Source of the DNA: Megachile rotundata
Lineage: Eukaryota > Arthropoda > Insecta > Hymenoptera > Megachilidae
DNA: 64,000 nt
NCBI RefSeq assembly: GCF_050947335.1
Contig: NW_027473351.1
Location: 310,001-374,000, forward strand
Direction: 5' to 3'
In this document: in pieces, positions 11,422 through 24,599 of the stretch
How the letters are laid out: each line of letters begins with the position of its first letter
Numbering within the stretch: the stretch's first letter is position 1
Translations under genes and position numbers: made by a program
Notes under the pieces: model-generated
Told to the model about the DNA's origin: nothing
What the model saw: the letters and a program-made list of their open reading frames with translations, nothing else
Databases searched by the model: none

Positions 11422-14400
11422 TGATTGTATGATTGTGATTGTATGATTGAGATTGTATGATTGTGACTGTATTATTGTGATTGTATGATTGTGATTGTAT
11501 GATTGTGATTGTATGATTGTGAATGTATGATTGTGATTGTATGATTGTGATTGTATGATTGTGCTTGTATGATTGTTTTTGTATGATTGTGATTGTATAG
11601 TAGTAATTGTATGATTGTCATCGTATGATTGTGATTGTATGATTGTTTTTGTATGACTGTGATTGTATAGTAGTAATTGTATGATTGTCTTCGTATGATT
11701 GTGATTGTATTATTGTGATTGTATGATTGTGATTGTATGATTGTGATTGTATGATTGTGATTGTATGATTGTGATTATATGATTGTGATTGTATGATTGT
11801 GATTGTATGATTGTGATTGTATGATTGTGATTGTATGATTGTGATTGTATGATTGTGATTGTATGATTGTGATTGTATGATTGTGATTGTATGATTGTGA
11901 TTGTATGATTGTGATTGTATGATTGTGATTGTATGATTGTGATTGTATGATTGTGATTGTATGATTGAGATTGTATGATTGTGATTGTATTATTGTGATT
12001 GTATGATTGTGATTGTATGATTGTGATTGTATGATTGTGATTGTAAGATTGTGATTGTATGACTGTGATTGTATCATTGTGATTGTATGATTGTGATTGT
12101 ATGATTGTGATTGTATGATTGTGACAGTATGATTGTGATTGTATGATTGTGATTGTATGATTTTGATTGTATGATTGTGATTGTATGATTGTGATTGTAT
12201 GATTGTATTTGGGAGACTGTATTTGGGAGATTGTATTTGGGAGATTGTAATTGTATGATTGCGATTGTATGATTGTGATTGTATGATTGTGATTGTATGA
12301 TTGTGATAGTGTGATTGTGATTGTATGATTGTGATTGTATGATTGTGATTGTATGATTGTGATTGCATGATTGTGATTGAATGATTGTGATTGTATGATT
12401 GTGATTGTACGATTGTGATTGTACGATTGTGATTGTATTATTGTGATTGTATGATTGTGATTGTATGATTGGGATGGTGTGATTGTGATTGTATGATTGT
12501 GATTGTATGATTGTGATTGTATGATTGGGATGGTATGATTGTGATTGTATGATCGAAATTGCATGATTGTGATTGTATGATTGTGATCGTATGCTTGTGA
12601 TTATATGATTGTGATTGTATGATTGCGATAGTATGATTGTGATTGTATGATTGTGATTGTATGATTGTGATTGTATGATTGTGATTGTATGGTTGTGATT
12701 GTATGACTGTGATTGTATGATTGTTTTTGTATGATTGTGATTGTATAGTAGTAATTGTATGATTGTCTTCGTATGATTGTGATCGTATGATTGTGATTGT
12801 ATGATTGTGATTGTATGATTGTGATTGTATGATTGTGATTGTATCATTGTTTTTGTATGATTGTGATTGTATGATTGCAATTGTGTGATTGTGATTGTAT
12901 GATTGGGATGGTATGATTGTGATTGTATGATTGTGATTGTATGATTGTGATTGCATGATTGTGATTGTATGATTGTCATCGTATGATTGTGATTGTATGA
13001 TTGTGATTGCATGATTGTGATTGAATGATTGTGATTGTATGATTGTGATTGTACGATTGTGATTGTATGATTGAGATTGTATGATTGTGATTGTATGATT
13101 GTGATTGTATGATTGTGATTGTATGATTGAGATTGAATGATTGTGATTGTATTATTGTGATTGTATGATTGTGATTGTATGATTGTGATTGTATCATTGT
13201 TTTTGTATGATTGTGATTGTATGATTGCGATTGTGTGATTGTGATTGTATGATTGTGATTGTATGATTGTGATTGTATGATTGGGATGGTATGATTGTGA
13301 TTGTATGATTGTGATTGTATGATTGTGATTGTATGATTGGGATGGTATGATTGTGATTGTATGATCGAAATTGCATGATTGTGATTGTATGATTGTGATC
13401 GTATGCTTGTGATTATATGATTGTGATTGTATGATTGCGATAGTATGATTGTGATTGTATGATTGTGATTGTATGATTGTGATTGTATGATTGTGATTGT
13501 ATGATTGTGATTGTATGATTGTGATTGTTTGATTGCGATTGTATGATTGTGATTGTATGATTGTGATTTTATGATTGTGATTGTATGATTGTGATTGTAT
13601 GATTGTGATTGTATGATTGTGATTGTATGATTGTGATTGTAAGATTGCGTGTGTATGATTGCGATTGTATGATTGTGATTGTATGATTGTGATTGTATGA
13701 TTGTGTTTGTATGATTGCGATTGTATGATTGTGATTGTATGATTGTGATTGCATGATTGTGATTGTATGATTGTGATTGTATGATTTTGATTGTATGATT
13801 GTGATTGTATGATTGTGATTGTATGATTGTGATTGTATGATTGTGATTGTATGATTGTGATTGTATGATTGAGATTGTATGATTGTGATTGTATTATTGT
13901 GATTGTATGATTGTGAATGTATGATTGTGATTGTATGATTGTGATTGTATGATTGTGATTGTATGATTGTTTTTGTATGATTGTGATTGTATAGTAGTAA
14001 TTCTATGATTGTCATCGTATGATTGTGATTGTATGATTGTTTTTGTATGATTGTGATTGTATAGTAGTAATTGTGTGATTGTCTTCGTATGATTGTGGTT
14101 GTATGATTGTGATTGTATCATTGCGATAGTATGATTGTGATTGTATGATTGTGATTGTATGATCGTGATTGTATGATTGCGATAGTATGATTGGGATTGT
14201 GTGATTGTGATTGCATGATTGTGATTGTATGATTGAGATTGCATGATTGTGATTGTATTATTGTGATTGTATGATTGTGATTGTATGATTGTGATTGTAT
14301 GTTTGTGAATGTATGACTGTGATTGTATGATTGTGAATGTGTGATTGTGATTGTATGATTGTTTTTGTATGATTGTGATTGTATAGTAGTAATTGTATGA

Positions 14401-14683
14401 TTGTCATCGTATGATTGTGTTTGTATGATTGTTTTTGTATGATTGTGATTGTATAGTAGTAATTGTATGATTGTCTTCGTATGATTGTGATCGTATGATT
14501 GTGATTGTATGATTGCGATTGCATGATTGTGATTGTATCATTGTTTTTGTATGATTGTGATTGTATGATTGCGATTGTGTGATTGTGATTGTATGATTGT
14601 GATTGTATGATTGTGATTGTATGATTGTGATTGTATGATTGTGATTGTATCATTGTTTTTGTATGATTGTGATTGTATGATTG
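11422..14683. repeat. HOR-A copy 2 (3,262 bp)
   Basis: Near-identical tandem copy of 8,160-11,421. Matching ends at about 14,682, where this copy continues as gattgcgattgtgt while the other has canonical units. The next 0.3 kb (14,684-14,990) instead matches 7.87-8.16 kb at an offset of 6,832 bp (488 units). Confidence 0.9.
12205..12246. repeat. G-rich variant triplet, copy 4
   Basis: This lies exactly 3,262 bp after copy 3 and confirms the HOR-A period. No further copy is seen to the right, so the family is private to about 4.9-12.2 kb. Confidence 0.93.
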
Positions 14684-14989
14684 CGATTGTGTGATTGTGA
14701 TTGTATGATTGGGATGGTATGATTGTGATTGTATGATTGTGATTGTATGATTGTGATTGCATGATTGTGATTGTATGATTGTGATTGTATGATTGTGATT
14801 GTATGATTGTGATTGCATGATTGTGATTGAATGATTGTGATTGTATGATTGTGATTGTACGATTGTGATTGTAGGATTGCGATAGTATGATTGTGATTGT
14901 ATGATTGTGTTTGTATGATTGTGATTGTATGATTGTGATTGTATGATTGTGATTGTATGATTGCGATTGTATGATTGAGATTGTATGAT

Positions 14990-15500
14990 TGTGATTGTAT
15001 GATTGTGATTGTATGATTGAGATTGTATGATTGTGACTGTATTATTGTGATTGTATGATTGTGATTGTATGATTGTGATTGTATGATTGTGAATGTATGA
15101 TTGTGATTGTATGATTGTGATTGTATGATTGTGCTTGTATGATTGTTTTTGTATGATTGTGATTGTATAGTAGTAATTGTATGATTGTCATCGTATGATT
15201 GTGATTGTATGATTGTTTTTGTATGACTGTGATTGTATAGTAGTAATTGTATGATTGTCTTCGTATGATTGTGATTGTATTATTGTGATTGTATGATTGT
15301 GATTGTATGATTGTGATTGTATGATTGTGATTGTATGATTGTGATTGTATGATTGTGATTGTATGATTGTGATTGTATGATTGTGATTGTATGATTGTGA
15401 TTGTATGATTGTGATTGTATGATTGTGATTGTATGATTGTGATTGTATGATTGTGATTGTATGATTGAGATTGTATGATTGTGATTGTATTATTGTGATT
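14990..15500. repeat. HOR-A partial copy 3
   Basis: This restarts the HOR-A sequence with gtgactgtat at 15,033 (3,570 bp, 255 units after 11,463) and cassettes at 15,169/15,239. It loses similarity after the gattgagattgtat unit at 15,463. Confidence 0.75.
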
Positions 15501-16911
15501 GTATGATTGTGAATGTATGATTGTGATTGTATGATTGTGATTGTATGACTGTGATTGTATGATTGTTTTTGTATGATTGTGATTGTATAGTAGTAATTGT
15601 ATGATTGTCTTCGTATGATTGTGATCGTATGGTTGTGTATGTATGATTGTGATTGTATGATTGTGATTGTATGATTGTGATTGTATGATTGTGATTGTAT
15701 GATTGTGATTGTATGATTGTGATTGTATCATTGTTTTTGTATGATTGTGATTGTATGATTGCGATTGTGTGATTGTGATTGTATGATTGGGATGGTATGA
15801 TTGTGATTGTATGATTGTGATTGTATGATTGTGATTGCATGATTGTGATTGTATGATTGTGATTGTATGATTGTGATTGTATGATTGTGATTGCATGATT
15901 GTGATTGAATGATTGTGATTGTATGATTGTGATTGTACGATTGTGATTGTATGATTGCGATAGTATGATTGTGATTGTATGATTGTGTTTGTATGATTGT
16001 GATTGTATAGTAGTAATTGTATGATTGTCATCGTATGATTGTGATTGTATGATTGCTTTTGTATGATTGTGATTGTATACTAGTAATTGTATGATTGTCT
16101 TCGTATGATTGTGATTGTATGATTGTGATTGTATGATTGCGATTGTATGATTGAGATTGTATGATTGTGATTGTATTATTGTGGTTGTATGATTGTGATT
16201 GTATGATTGTGATTGCATGATTGTGATTGAATGATTGTGATTGTATGATTGTGATTGTACGATTGTGATTGTATGATTGCGATAGTATGATTGTGATTGT
16301 ATGATTGTGATCGTATGATTGTGATTGTATGATTGTGATTGTATGATTGTGATTGTATGATTGTGATTGTATGATTGTGATTGTACGATTGTGATTGTAT
16401 GATTGCGATAGTATGATTGTGATTGTATGATTGTGATTGTATGATTGTGATTGTATGATTGTGATTGTATGATTGTGATTGTATGACTGTGATTGTATGA
16501 TTGTGATTGTATGATTGTGATTGTATGATTGTGATTGTATGATTGAGATTGTATGATTGTGATTGTATTATTGTGATTGTATGATTGTGATTGTATGATT
16601 GTGATTGTATGATTGTGAATGTATGATTGTGATTGTATGATTGTGATTGTATGATTGTGATTGTATGATTGTTTTTGTATGATTGTGATTGTATAGTAGT
16701 AATTGTATGATTGTCATCGTATGATTGTGATTGTATGATTGTTTTCGTATGATTGTGATTGTATAGTAGTAATTGTATGATTGTCTTCGCATGATTGTGA
16801 TCGTATGATTGTGATTGTATGATTGTGATTGTATGATTGTGATTGTATGATTGTGATTGTATGATTTGAATTGTATGATTGCGATTGTATCATTGTTTGT
16901 GTATGATTGTG
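15500..16911. repeat. Mosaic stretch between HOR-A and HOR-B
   Basis: Canonical units with familiar cassettes but no long tandem copy. Cassettes begin at 15,589, 16,009, 16,079, 16,695 and 16,765. The one at 16,079 has a private G-to-C change (actagtaattgtat). A gatttgaattgtat unit at 16,863 and cattgtttgtgtat at 16,891 match 24.6 kb. Confidence 0.7.
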
Positions 16912-19900
16912 ATTGTATGATTGTGATTGTATGATTGTGATTGTATGATTGTGATTGTATGATTGTGATTGCATGATTGTGATTCAATGATTGTGATTGT
17001 ATGATTGTGATTGTACGATTGTGATTGTATGATTGCGATAGTATGATTGTGATTGTATGATTGTGACTGTATGATTGAGATTGTATGATTGTGATTGTAT
17101 TATTGTGATTGTATGATTGTGATTGTATGATTGTGATTGTATGATTGTGAATGTATGATTGTGATTGTATGATTGTGATTGTATGACTGTGATTGTATGA
17201 TTGTGATTGTATGATTGTGATTGTATGATTGTGTTTGTATGATTGCTATTGTATGATTGTGATTGTATGATTGTGATTGCATGATTGTGATTGTATGATT
17301 GTGATTGCATGATTTTGATTGTATGATTGTGATTTGTATGATTGCGATTGTATGATTGAGATTGTATGATTGTGATTGTATTATTGTGATTGTATGATTG
17401 TGATTGTATGATTGTGATTGTATGATTGTGAATGTATGATTGTGATTGTATGATTGTGATTGTATGATTGTGATTGTATGATTGTTTTTGTATGATTGTG
17501 ATTGTATAGTAGTAATTGTATGATTGTCATCGTATGATTGTGATTGTATGATTGCTTTTGTATGATTGTGATTGTATAGTAGTAATTGTATGATTGTCTT
17601 CGTATGATTGTGATCGTATGATAGTGATTGTATGATTGTGATTGTATGATTGTGATTGTATGATTGTGATTGTATCACTGTTTTTGTATGATTGTGATTG
17701 TATGATTGCGATTGTGTCATTGTGATTGTATGATTGTGATTGTGTGATTGTGATTGTATGATTGGGATGGTATGATTGTGATTGTATGATTGTGATTGTA
17801 TGATTGTGATTGTATGATTGGGATGGTATGATTGTGATTGTATGATCGAAATTGCATGATTGTGATTGTATGATTGTGATCGTATGCTTGTGATTATATG
17901 ATTGTGATTGTATGATTGCAATAGTATGATTGTGATTGTATGATTGTGATTGTATGATTGTGATTGTATGATTGTGTTTGTATGATTGCGATTGTATGAT
18001 TTTGATTGTATGATTGTGATTGCATGATTGTGATTGTATGATTGTGATTGTATGATTTTGATTGTATGATTGTGATTTGTATGATTGCGATTGTATGATT
18101 GAGATTGTATGATTGTGATTGTATTATTGTGATTGTATGATTGTGATTGTATGATTGTGATTGTATGATTGTGATTGTATGATTGTGATTGCATGATTGT
18201 GATTGTATGACTGTGATTGTATGATTGTGATTGTATGATTGTGATTGTATGATTGTGTTTGTATGATTGCTATTGTATGATTGTGATTGTATGATTGTGA
18301 TTGCATGATTGTGATTGTATGATTGTGATTGTATGATTTTGATTGTATGATTGTGATTTGTATGATTGCGATTGTATGATTGAGATTGTATGATTGTGAT
18401 TGTATTATTGTGATTGTATGATTGTGATTGTATGATTGTGATTGTATGATTGTGAATGTATGATTGTGATTGTATGATTGTGATTGTATGATTGTGATTG
18501 TATGATTGTTTTTGTATGATTGTGAATGTATAGTAGTAATTGTATGATTGTCATCGTATGATTGTGATTGTATGATTGCTTTTGTATGATTGTGGTTGTA
18601 TAGTAGTAATTGTATGATTGTCTTCGTATGATTGTGATCGTATGATAGTGATTGTATGATTGTGATTGTATGATTGTGATTGTATGATTGTGATTGTATG
18701 ATTGTGATTGTATCATTGTTTTTGTATGATTGTGATTGTATGATTGCGATTGTGTAATTGTGATTGTATGATTGTGATTGTATGATTGGGATGGTCTGAT
18801 TGGGATGGTCTGATTGGGATGGTATGATTGTGATTGTATGATTGTGATTGTATGATTGTGATTGTATGATTGTGATTGTATGATTGGGATGGTATGATTG
18901 TGATTGTATGATCGAAATTGCATGATTGTGATTGTATGATTGTGATCGTATGCTTGTGATTATATGATTGTGATTGTATGATTGCAATAGTATGATTGTG
19001 ATTGTATGATTGTGATTGTATGATTGTGATTGTATGATTGTGTTTGTATGATTGCGATTGTATGATTTTGATTGTATGATTGTGATTGCATGATTGTGAT
19101 TGTATGATTGTGATTGTATGATTGCTATTGTATGATTGTGATTGTATGATTGTGATTGCATGATTGTGATTGTATGATTGTGATTGCATGATTTTGATTG
19201 TATGATTGTGATTTGTATGATTGCGATTGTATGATTGAGATTGTATGATTGTGATTGTATTATTGTGATTGTATGATTGTGATTGTATGATTGTGATTGT
19301 ATGATTGTGAATGTATGATTGTGATTGTATGATTGTGATTGTATGATTGTGATTGTATGATTGTTTTTGTATGATTGTGATTGTATAGTAGTAATTGTAT
19401 GATTGTCATCGTATGATTGTGATTGTATGATTGCTTTTGTATGATTGTGATTGTATAGTAGTAATTGTATGATTGTCTTCGTATGATTGTGATCGTATGA
19501 TAGTGATTGTATGATTGTGATTGTATGATTGTGATTGTATGATTGTGATTGTATCACTGTTTTTGTATGATTGTGATTGTATGATTGCGATTGTGTCATT
19601 GTGATTGTATGATTGTGATTGTATGATTGTGATTGTATGATTGTGATTGTATGATTGTGATTGTATGATTGGGATGGTATGATTGTGATTGTATGATTGT
19701 GATTGTATGATTGTGATTGTATGATTGTGATTGTATGATTGTGATTGTATGATTGAGATTGTATGATTGTGATTGTATTATTGTGATTGTATGATTGTGA
19801 TTGTATGATTGTGATTGTATGATTGTGAATGTATGATTGTGATTGTATGATTGTGAATGTGTGATTGTGATTGTATGATTGTTTTTGTATGATTGTGATT

Positions 19901-21031
19901 GTATAGTAGTAATTGTATGATTGTCATCGTATGATTGTGTTTGTATGATTGTTTTTGTATGATTGTTATTGTATAGCAGTAATTGTATGATTGTCTTCGT
20001 ATGATTGTGATCGTATGATTGTGATTGTATGATTGTGATTGTATGATTGTGATTGTAAGATGGCGTGTGTATGATTGAGATTGTGTGATTGTGATTGTAT
20101 GACTGTGATTGTATGATTGTGATTGTATGATTGTGATTGTATGATTGTGATTGTATGATTGTGATTGTATGATTGTGAATGTATGATTGTGATTGTATGA
20201 TTGTGATTGTATGACTGTGATTGTATGACTGTTTTTGTATGATTGTGATTGTATAGTAGTAATTGTATGATTGTCTTCGTATGATTGTGATCGTATGATT
20301 ATGATTGTATGATTGTGATTGTATGATTGTGATTGTATGATTGTGATTGTATCATTGTTTTTGTATGATTGTGATTGTATGATTGCGATTGTGTGATTGT
20401 GATTGTACGATTGGGATGGTATGATTGTGATTGTATGATTGTGATTGTATGATTGTGATTGCATGATTGTGATTGTATGATTGTGATTGTATCATTGTTT
20501 TTGTATGATTGTGATTGTATGATTGCGATTGTGTGATTGTGATTGTATGATTGTTTTTGTATGATTGTGATTGTATAGTAGTAATTGTATGATTGTCTTC
20601 GTATGATTGTGATCGTATGATTATGATTGTATGATTGTGATTGTATGATTGTGATTGTACGATTGTGATTGTATCATTGTTTTTGTATGATTGTGATTGT
20701 ATGATTGCGATTGTGTGATTGTGATTGTACGATTGGGATGGTATGATTGTGATTGTATGATTGTGATTGTATGATTGTGATTGCATGATTGTGATTGTAT
20801 GATTGTGATTGTATCATTGTTTTTGTATGATTGTGATTGTATGATTGCGATTGTGTGATTGTGATTGTATGATTGTGATTGTATGATTGTGATTGTATGA
20901 TTGTCATCGTATGATTGTGATTGTATGATTGTTTTCGTATGATTGTGATTGTATAGTAGTAATTGTATGATTGTCTTCGCATGATTGTGATCGTATGATT
21001 GTGATTGTATGATTGCGATTGTGTGATTGTG
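16912..21031. repeat. HOR-B copy A (about 4,120 bp)
   Basis: Markers recur 4,120 bp downstream, for example gattcaatg at 16,981 and 21,101. The period is 294 units plus four bases because the copy holds four 15-bp units (17,325, 18,068, 18,349, 19,204). The offset rises to 4,134 near 19.43 kb, where copy B has one extra unit. About 588 bp (42 units; roughly 19.45-20.04 kb here) is missing from copy B. The unit with aagatggcgtgtgt at 20,057 aligns to 23,603. Confidence 0.85.
18784..18825. repeat. Triple gattgggatggt unit, HOR-B copy A
   Basis: Three consecutive units of the gattgggatggtat family, the first two ending in ct. Elsewhere this variant is usually single. The equivalent in copy B is at 22,904. 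Confidence 0.88.
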
Positions 21032-24000
21032 ATTGTATGATTGTGATTGTATGATTGTGATTGTATGATTGTGATTGTATGATTGTGATTGCATGATTGT
21101 GATTCAATGATTGTGATTGTATGATTGTGATTGTACGATTGTGATTGTATGATTGCGATAGTATGATTGTGATTGTATGATTGTGACTGTATGATTGAGA
21201 TTGTATGATTGTGATTGTATTATTGTGATTGTATGATTGTGATTGTATGATTGTGATTGTATGATTGTGAATGTATGATTGTGATTGTATGATTGTGATT
21301 GTATGACTGTGATTGTATGATTGTGATTGTATGATTGTGATTGTATGATTGTGTTTGTATGATTGCTATTGTATGATTGTGATTGTATGATTGTGATTGC
21401 ATGATTGTGATTGTATGATTGTGATTGCATGATTTTGATTGTATGATTGTGGTTTGTATGATTGCGATTGTATGATTGAGATTGTATGATTGTGATTGTA
21501 TTATTGTGATTGTATGATTGTGATTGTATGATTGTGATTGTATGATTGTGAATGTATGATTGTGATTGTATGATTGTGATTGTATGATTGTGATTGTATG
21601 ATTGTTTTTGTATGATTGTGATTGTATAGTAGTAATTGTATGATTGTCATCGTATGATTGTGATTGTATGATTGCTTTTGTATGATTGTGATTGTATAGT
21701 AGTAATTGTATGATTGTCTTCGTATGATTGTGATCGTATGATAGTGATTGTATGATTGTGATTGTATGATTGTGATTGTATGATTGTGATTGTATCACTG
21801 TTTTTGTATGATTGTGATTGTATGATTGCGATTGTGTCATTGTGATTGTATGATTGTGATTGTATGATTGTGATTGTATGATTGGGATGGTATGATTGTG
21901 ATTGTATGATTGTGATTGTATGATTGTGATTGTATGATTGGGATGGTATGATTGTGATTGTATGATCGAAATTGCATGATTGTGATTGTATGATTGTGAT
22001 CGTATGCTTGTGATTATATGATTGTGATTGTATGATTGCAATAGTATGATTGTGATTGTATGATTGTGATTGTATGATTGTGATTGTATGATTGTGTTTG
22101 TATGATTGCGATTGTATGATTTTGATTGTATGATTGTGATTGCATGATTGTGATTGTATGATTGTGATTGTATGATTTTGATTGTATGATTGTGATTTGT
22201 ATGATTGCGATTGTATGATTGAGATTGTATGATTGTGATTGTATTATTGTGATTGTATGATTGTGATTGTATGATTGTGATTGTATGATTGTGATTGTAT
22301 GATTGTGATTGCATGATTGTGATTGTATGACTGTGATTGTATGATTGTGATTGTATGATTGTGATTGTATGATTGTGTTTGTATGATTGCTATTGTATGA
22401 TTGTGATTGTATGATTGTGATTGCATGATTGTGATTGTATGATTGTGATTGTATGATTTTGATTGTATGATTGTGATTTGTATGATTGCGATTGTATGAT
22501 TGAGATTGTATGATTGTGATTGTATTATTGTGATTGTATGATTGTGATTGTATGATTGTGATTGTATGATTGTGAATGTATGATTGTGATTGTATGATTG
22601 TGATTGTATGATTGTGATTGTATGATTGTTTTTGTATGATTGTGAATGTATAGTAGTAATTGTATGATTGTCATCGTATGATTGTGATTGTATGATTGCT
22701 TTTGTATGATTGTGATTGTATAGTAGTAATTGTATGATTGTCTTCGTATGATTGTGATCGTATGATAGTGATTGTATGATTGTGATTGTATGATTGTGAT
22801 TGTATGATTGTGATTGTATGATTGTGATTGTATCATTGTTTTTGTATGATTGTGATTGTATGATTGCGATTGTGTAATTGTGATTGTATGATTGTGATTG
22901 TATGATTGGGATGGTATGATTGGGATGGTATGATTGTGATGGTATGATTGTGATTGTATGATTGTGATTGTATGATTGTGATTGTATGATTGTGATTGTA
23001 TGATTGGGATGGTATGATTGTGATTGTATGATCGAAATTGCATGATTGTGATTGTATGATTGTGATCGTATGCTTGTGATTATATGATTGTGATTGTATG
23101 ATTGCAATAGTATGATTGTGATTGTATGATTGTGATTGTATGATTGTGATTGTATGATTGTGTTTGTATGATTGCGATTGTATGATTTTGATTGTATGAT
23201 TGTGATTGCATGATTGTGATTGTATGATTGTGATTGTATGATTGCTATTGTATGATTGTGATTGTATGATTGTGATTGCATGATTGTGATTGTATGATTG
23301 TGATTGCATGATTTTGATTGTATGATTGTGATTTGTATGATTGCGATTGTATGATTGAGATTGTATGATTGTGATTGTATTATTGTGATTGTATGATTGT
23401 GATTGTATGATTGTGATTGTATGATTGTGAATGTATGATTGTGATTGTATGATTGTGATTGTATGATTGTGATTGTATGATTGTGATTGTATGATTGTTT
23501 TTGTATGATTGTGATTGTATAGTAGTAATTGTATGATTGTCATCGTATGATTGTGATTGTATGATTGCTTTTGTATGATTGTGATTGTATGATTGTGATT
23601 GTAAGATGGCGTGTGTATGATTGAGATTGTGTGATTGTGATTGTATGACTGTGATTGTATGATTGTGATTGTATGATTGTGATTGTATGATTGTGATTGT
23701 ATGATTGTGAATGTATGATTGTGATTGTATGATTGTGATTGTATGACTGTGATTGTATGATTGTTTTTGTATGATTGTGATTGTATAGTAGTAATTGTAT
23801 GATTGTCTTCGTATGATTGTGATCGTATGATTATGATTGTATGATTGTGATTGTATGATTGTGATTGTATGATTGTGATTGTATCATTGTTTTTGTATGA
23901 TTGTGATTGTATGATTGCGATTGTGTGATTGTGATTGTACGATTGGGATGGTATGATTGTGATTGTATGATTGTGATTGTATGATTGTGATTGCATGATT

Positions 24001-24599
24001 GTGATTGTATGATTGTGATTGTATCATTGTTTTTGTATGATTGTGATTGTATGATTGCGATTGTGTGATTGTGATTGTATGATTGTTTTTGTATGATTGT
24101 GATTGTATAGTAGTAATTGTATGATTGTCTTCGTATGATTGTGATCGTATGATTATGATTGTATGATTGTGATTGTATGATTGTGATTGTATGATTGTGA
24201 TTGTATCATTGTTTTTGTATGATTGTGATTGTATGATTGCGATTGTGTGATTGTGATTGTACGATTGGGATGGTATGATTGTGATTGTATGATTGTGATT
24301 GTATGATTGTGATTGCATGATTGTGATTGTATGATTGTGATTGTATCATTGTTTTTGTATGATTGTGATTGTATGATTGCGATTGTGTGATTGTGATTGT
24401 ATGATTGTGATTGTATGATTGTGATTGTATGATTGTCATCGTATGATTGTGATTGTATGATTGTTTTCGTATGATTGTGATTGTATAGTAGTAATTGTAT
24501 GATTGTCTTCGCATGATTGTGATCGTATGATTGTGATTGTATGATTGTGATTGTATGATTGTGATTGTATGATTGTGATTGTATGATTGTGATTGTATG
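21032..24599. repeat. HOR-B copy B (with 588-bp deletion)
   Basis: Second copy, with 15-bp units at 21,445, 22,188, 22,469 and 23,324, spaced 743, 281 and 855 bp exactly as in copy A. The 15-mer at 21,445 has a private A-to-G change (ggtttg). After 23.59 kb the offset to copy A drops to 3,546 and then 3,532 bp, which shows the internal deletion. Confidence 0.85.
22904..22945. repeat. Triple gattgggatggt unit, HOR-B copy B
   Basis: Three units exactly 4,120 bp after 18,784: gattgggatggtat twice, then gattgtgatggtat. The two copies differ at the sites that carry ct in copy A. Confidence 0.88.

Noticed and set aside
4869..12246. G-quadruplex elements in the gtatttgggagatt triplets
   Set aside because: Each triplet has only three ggg runs 14 bp apart, fewer than the four closely spaced runs normally needed.
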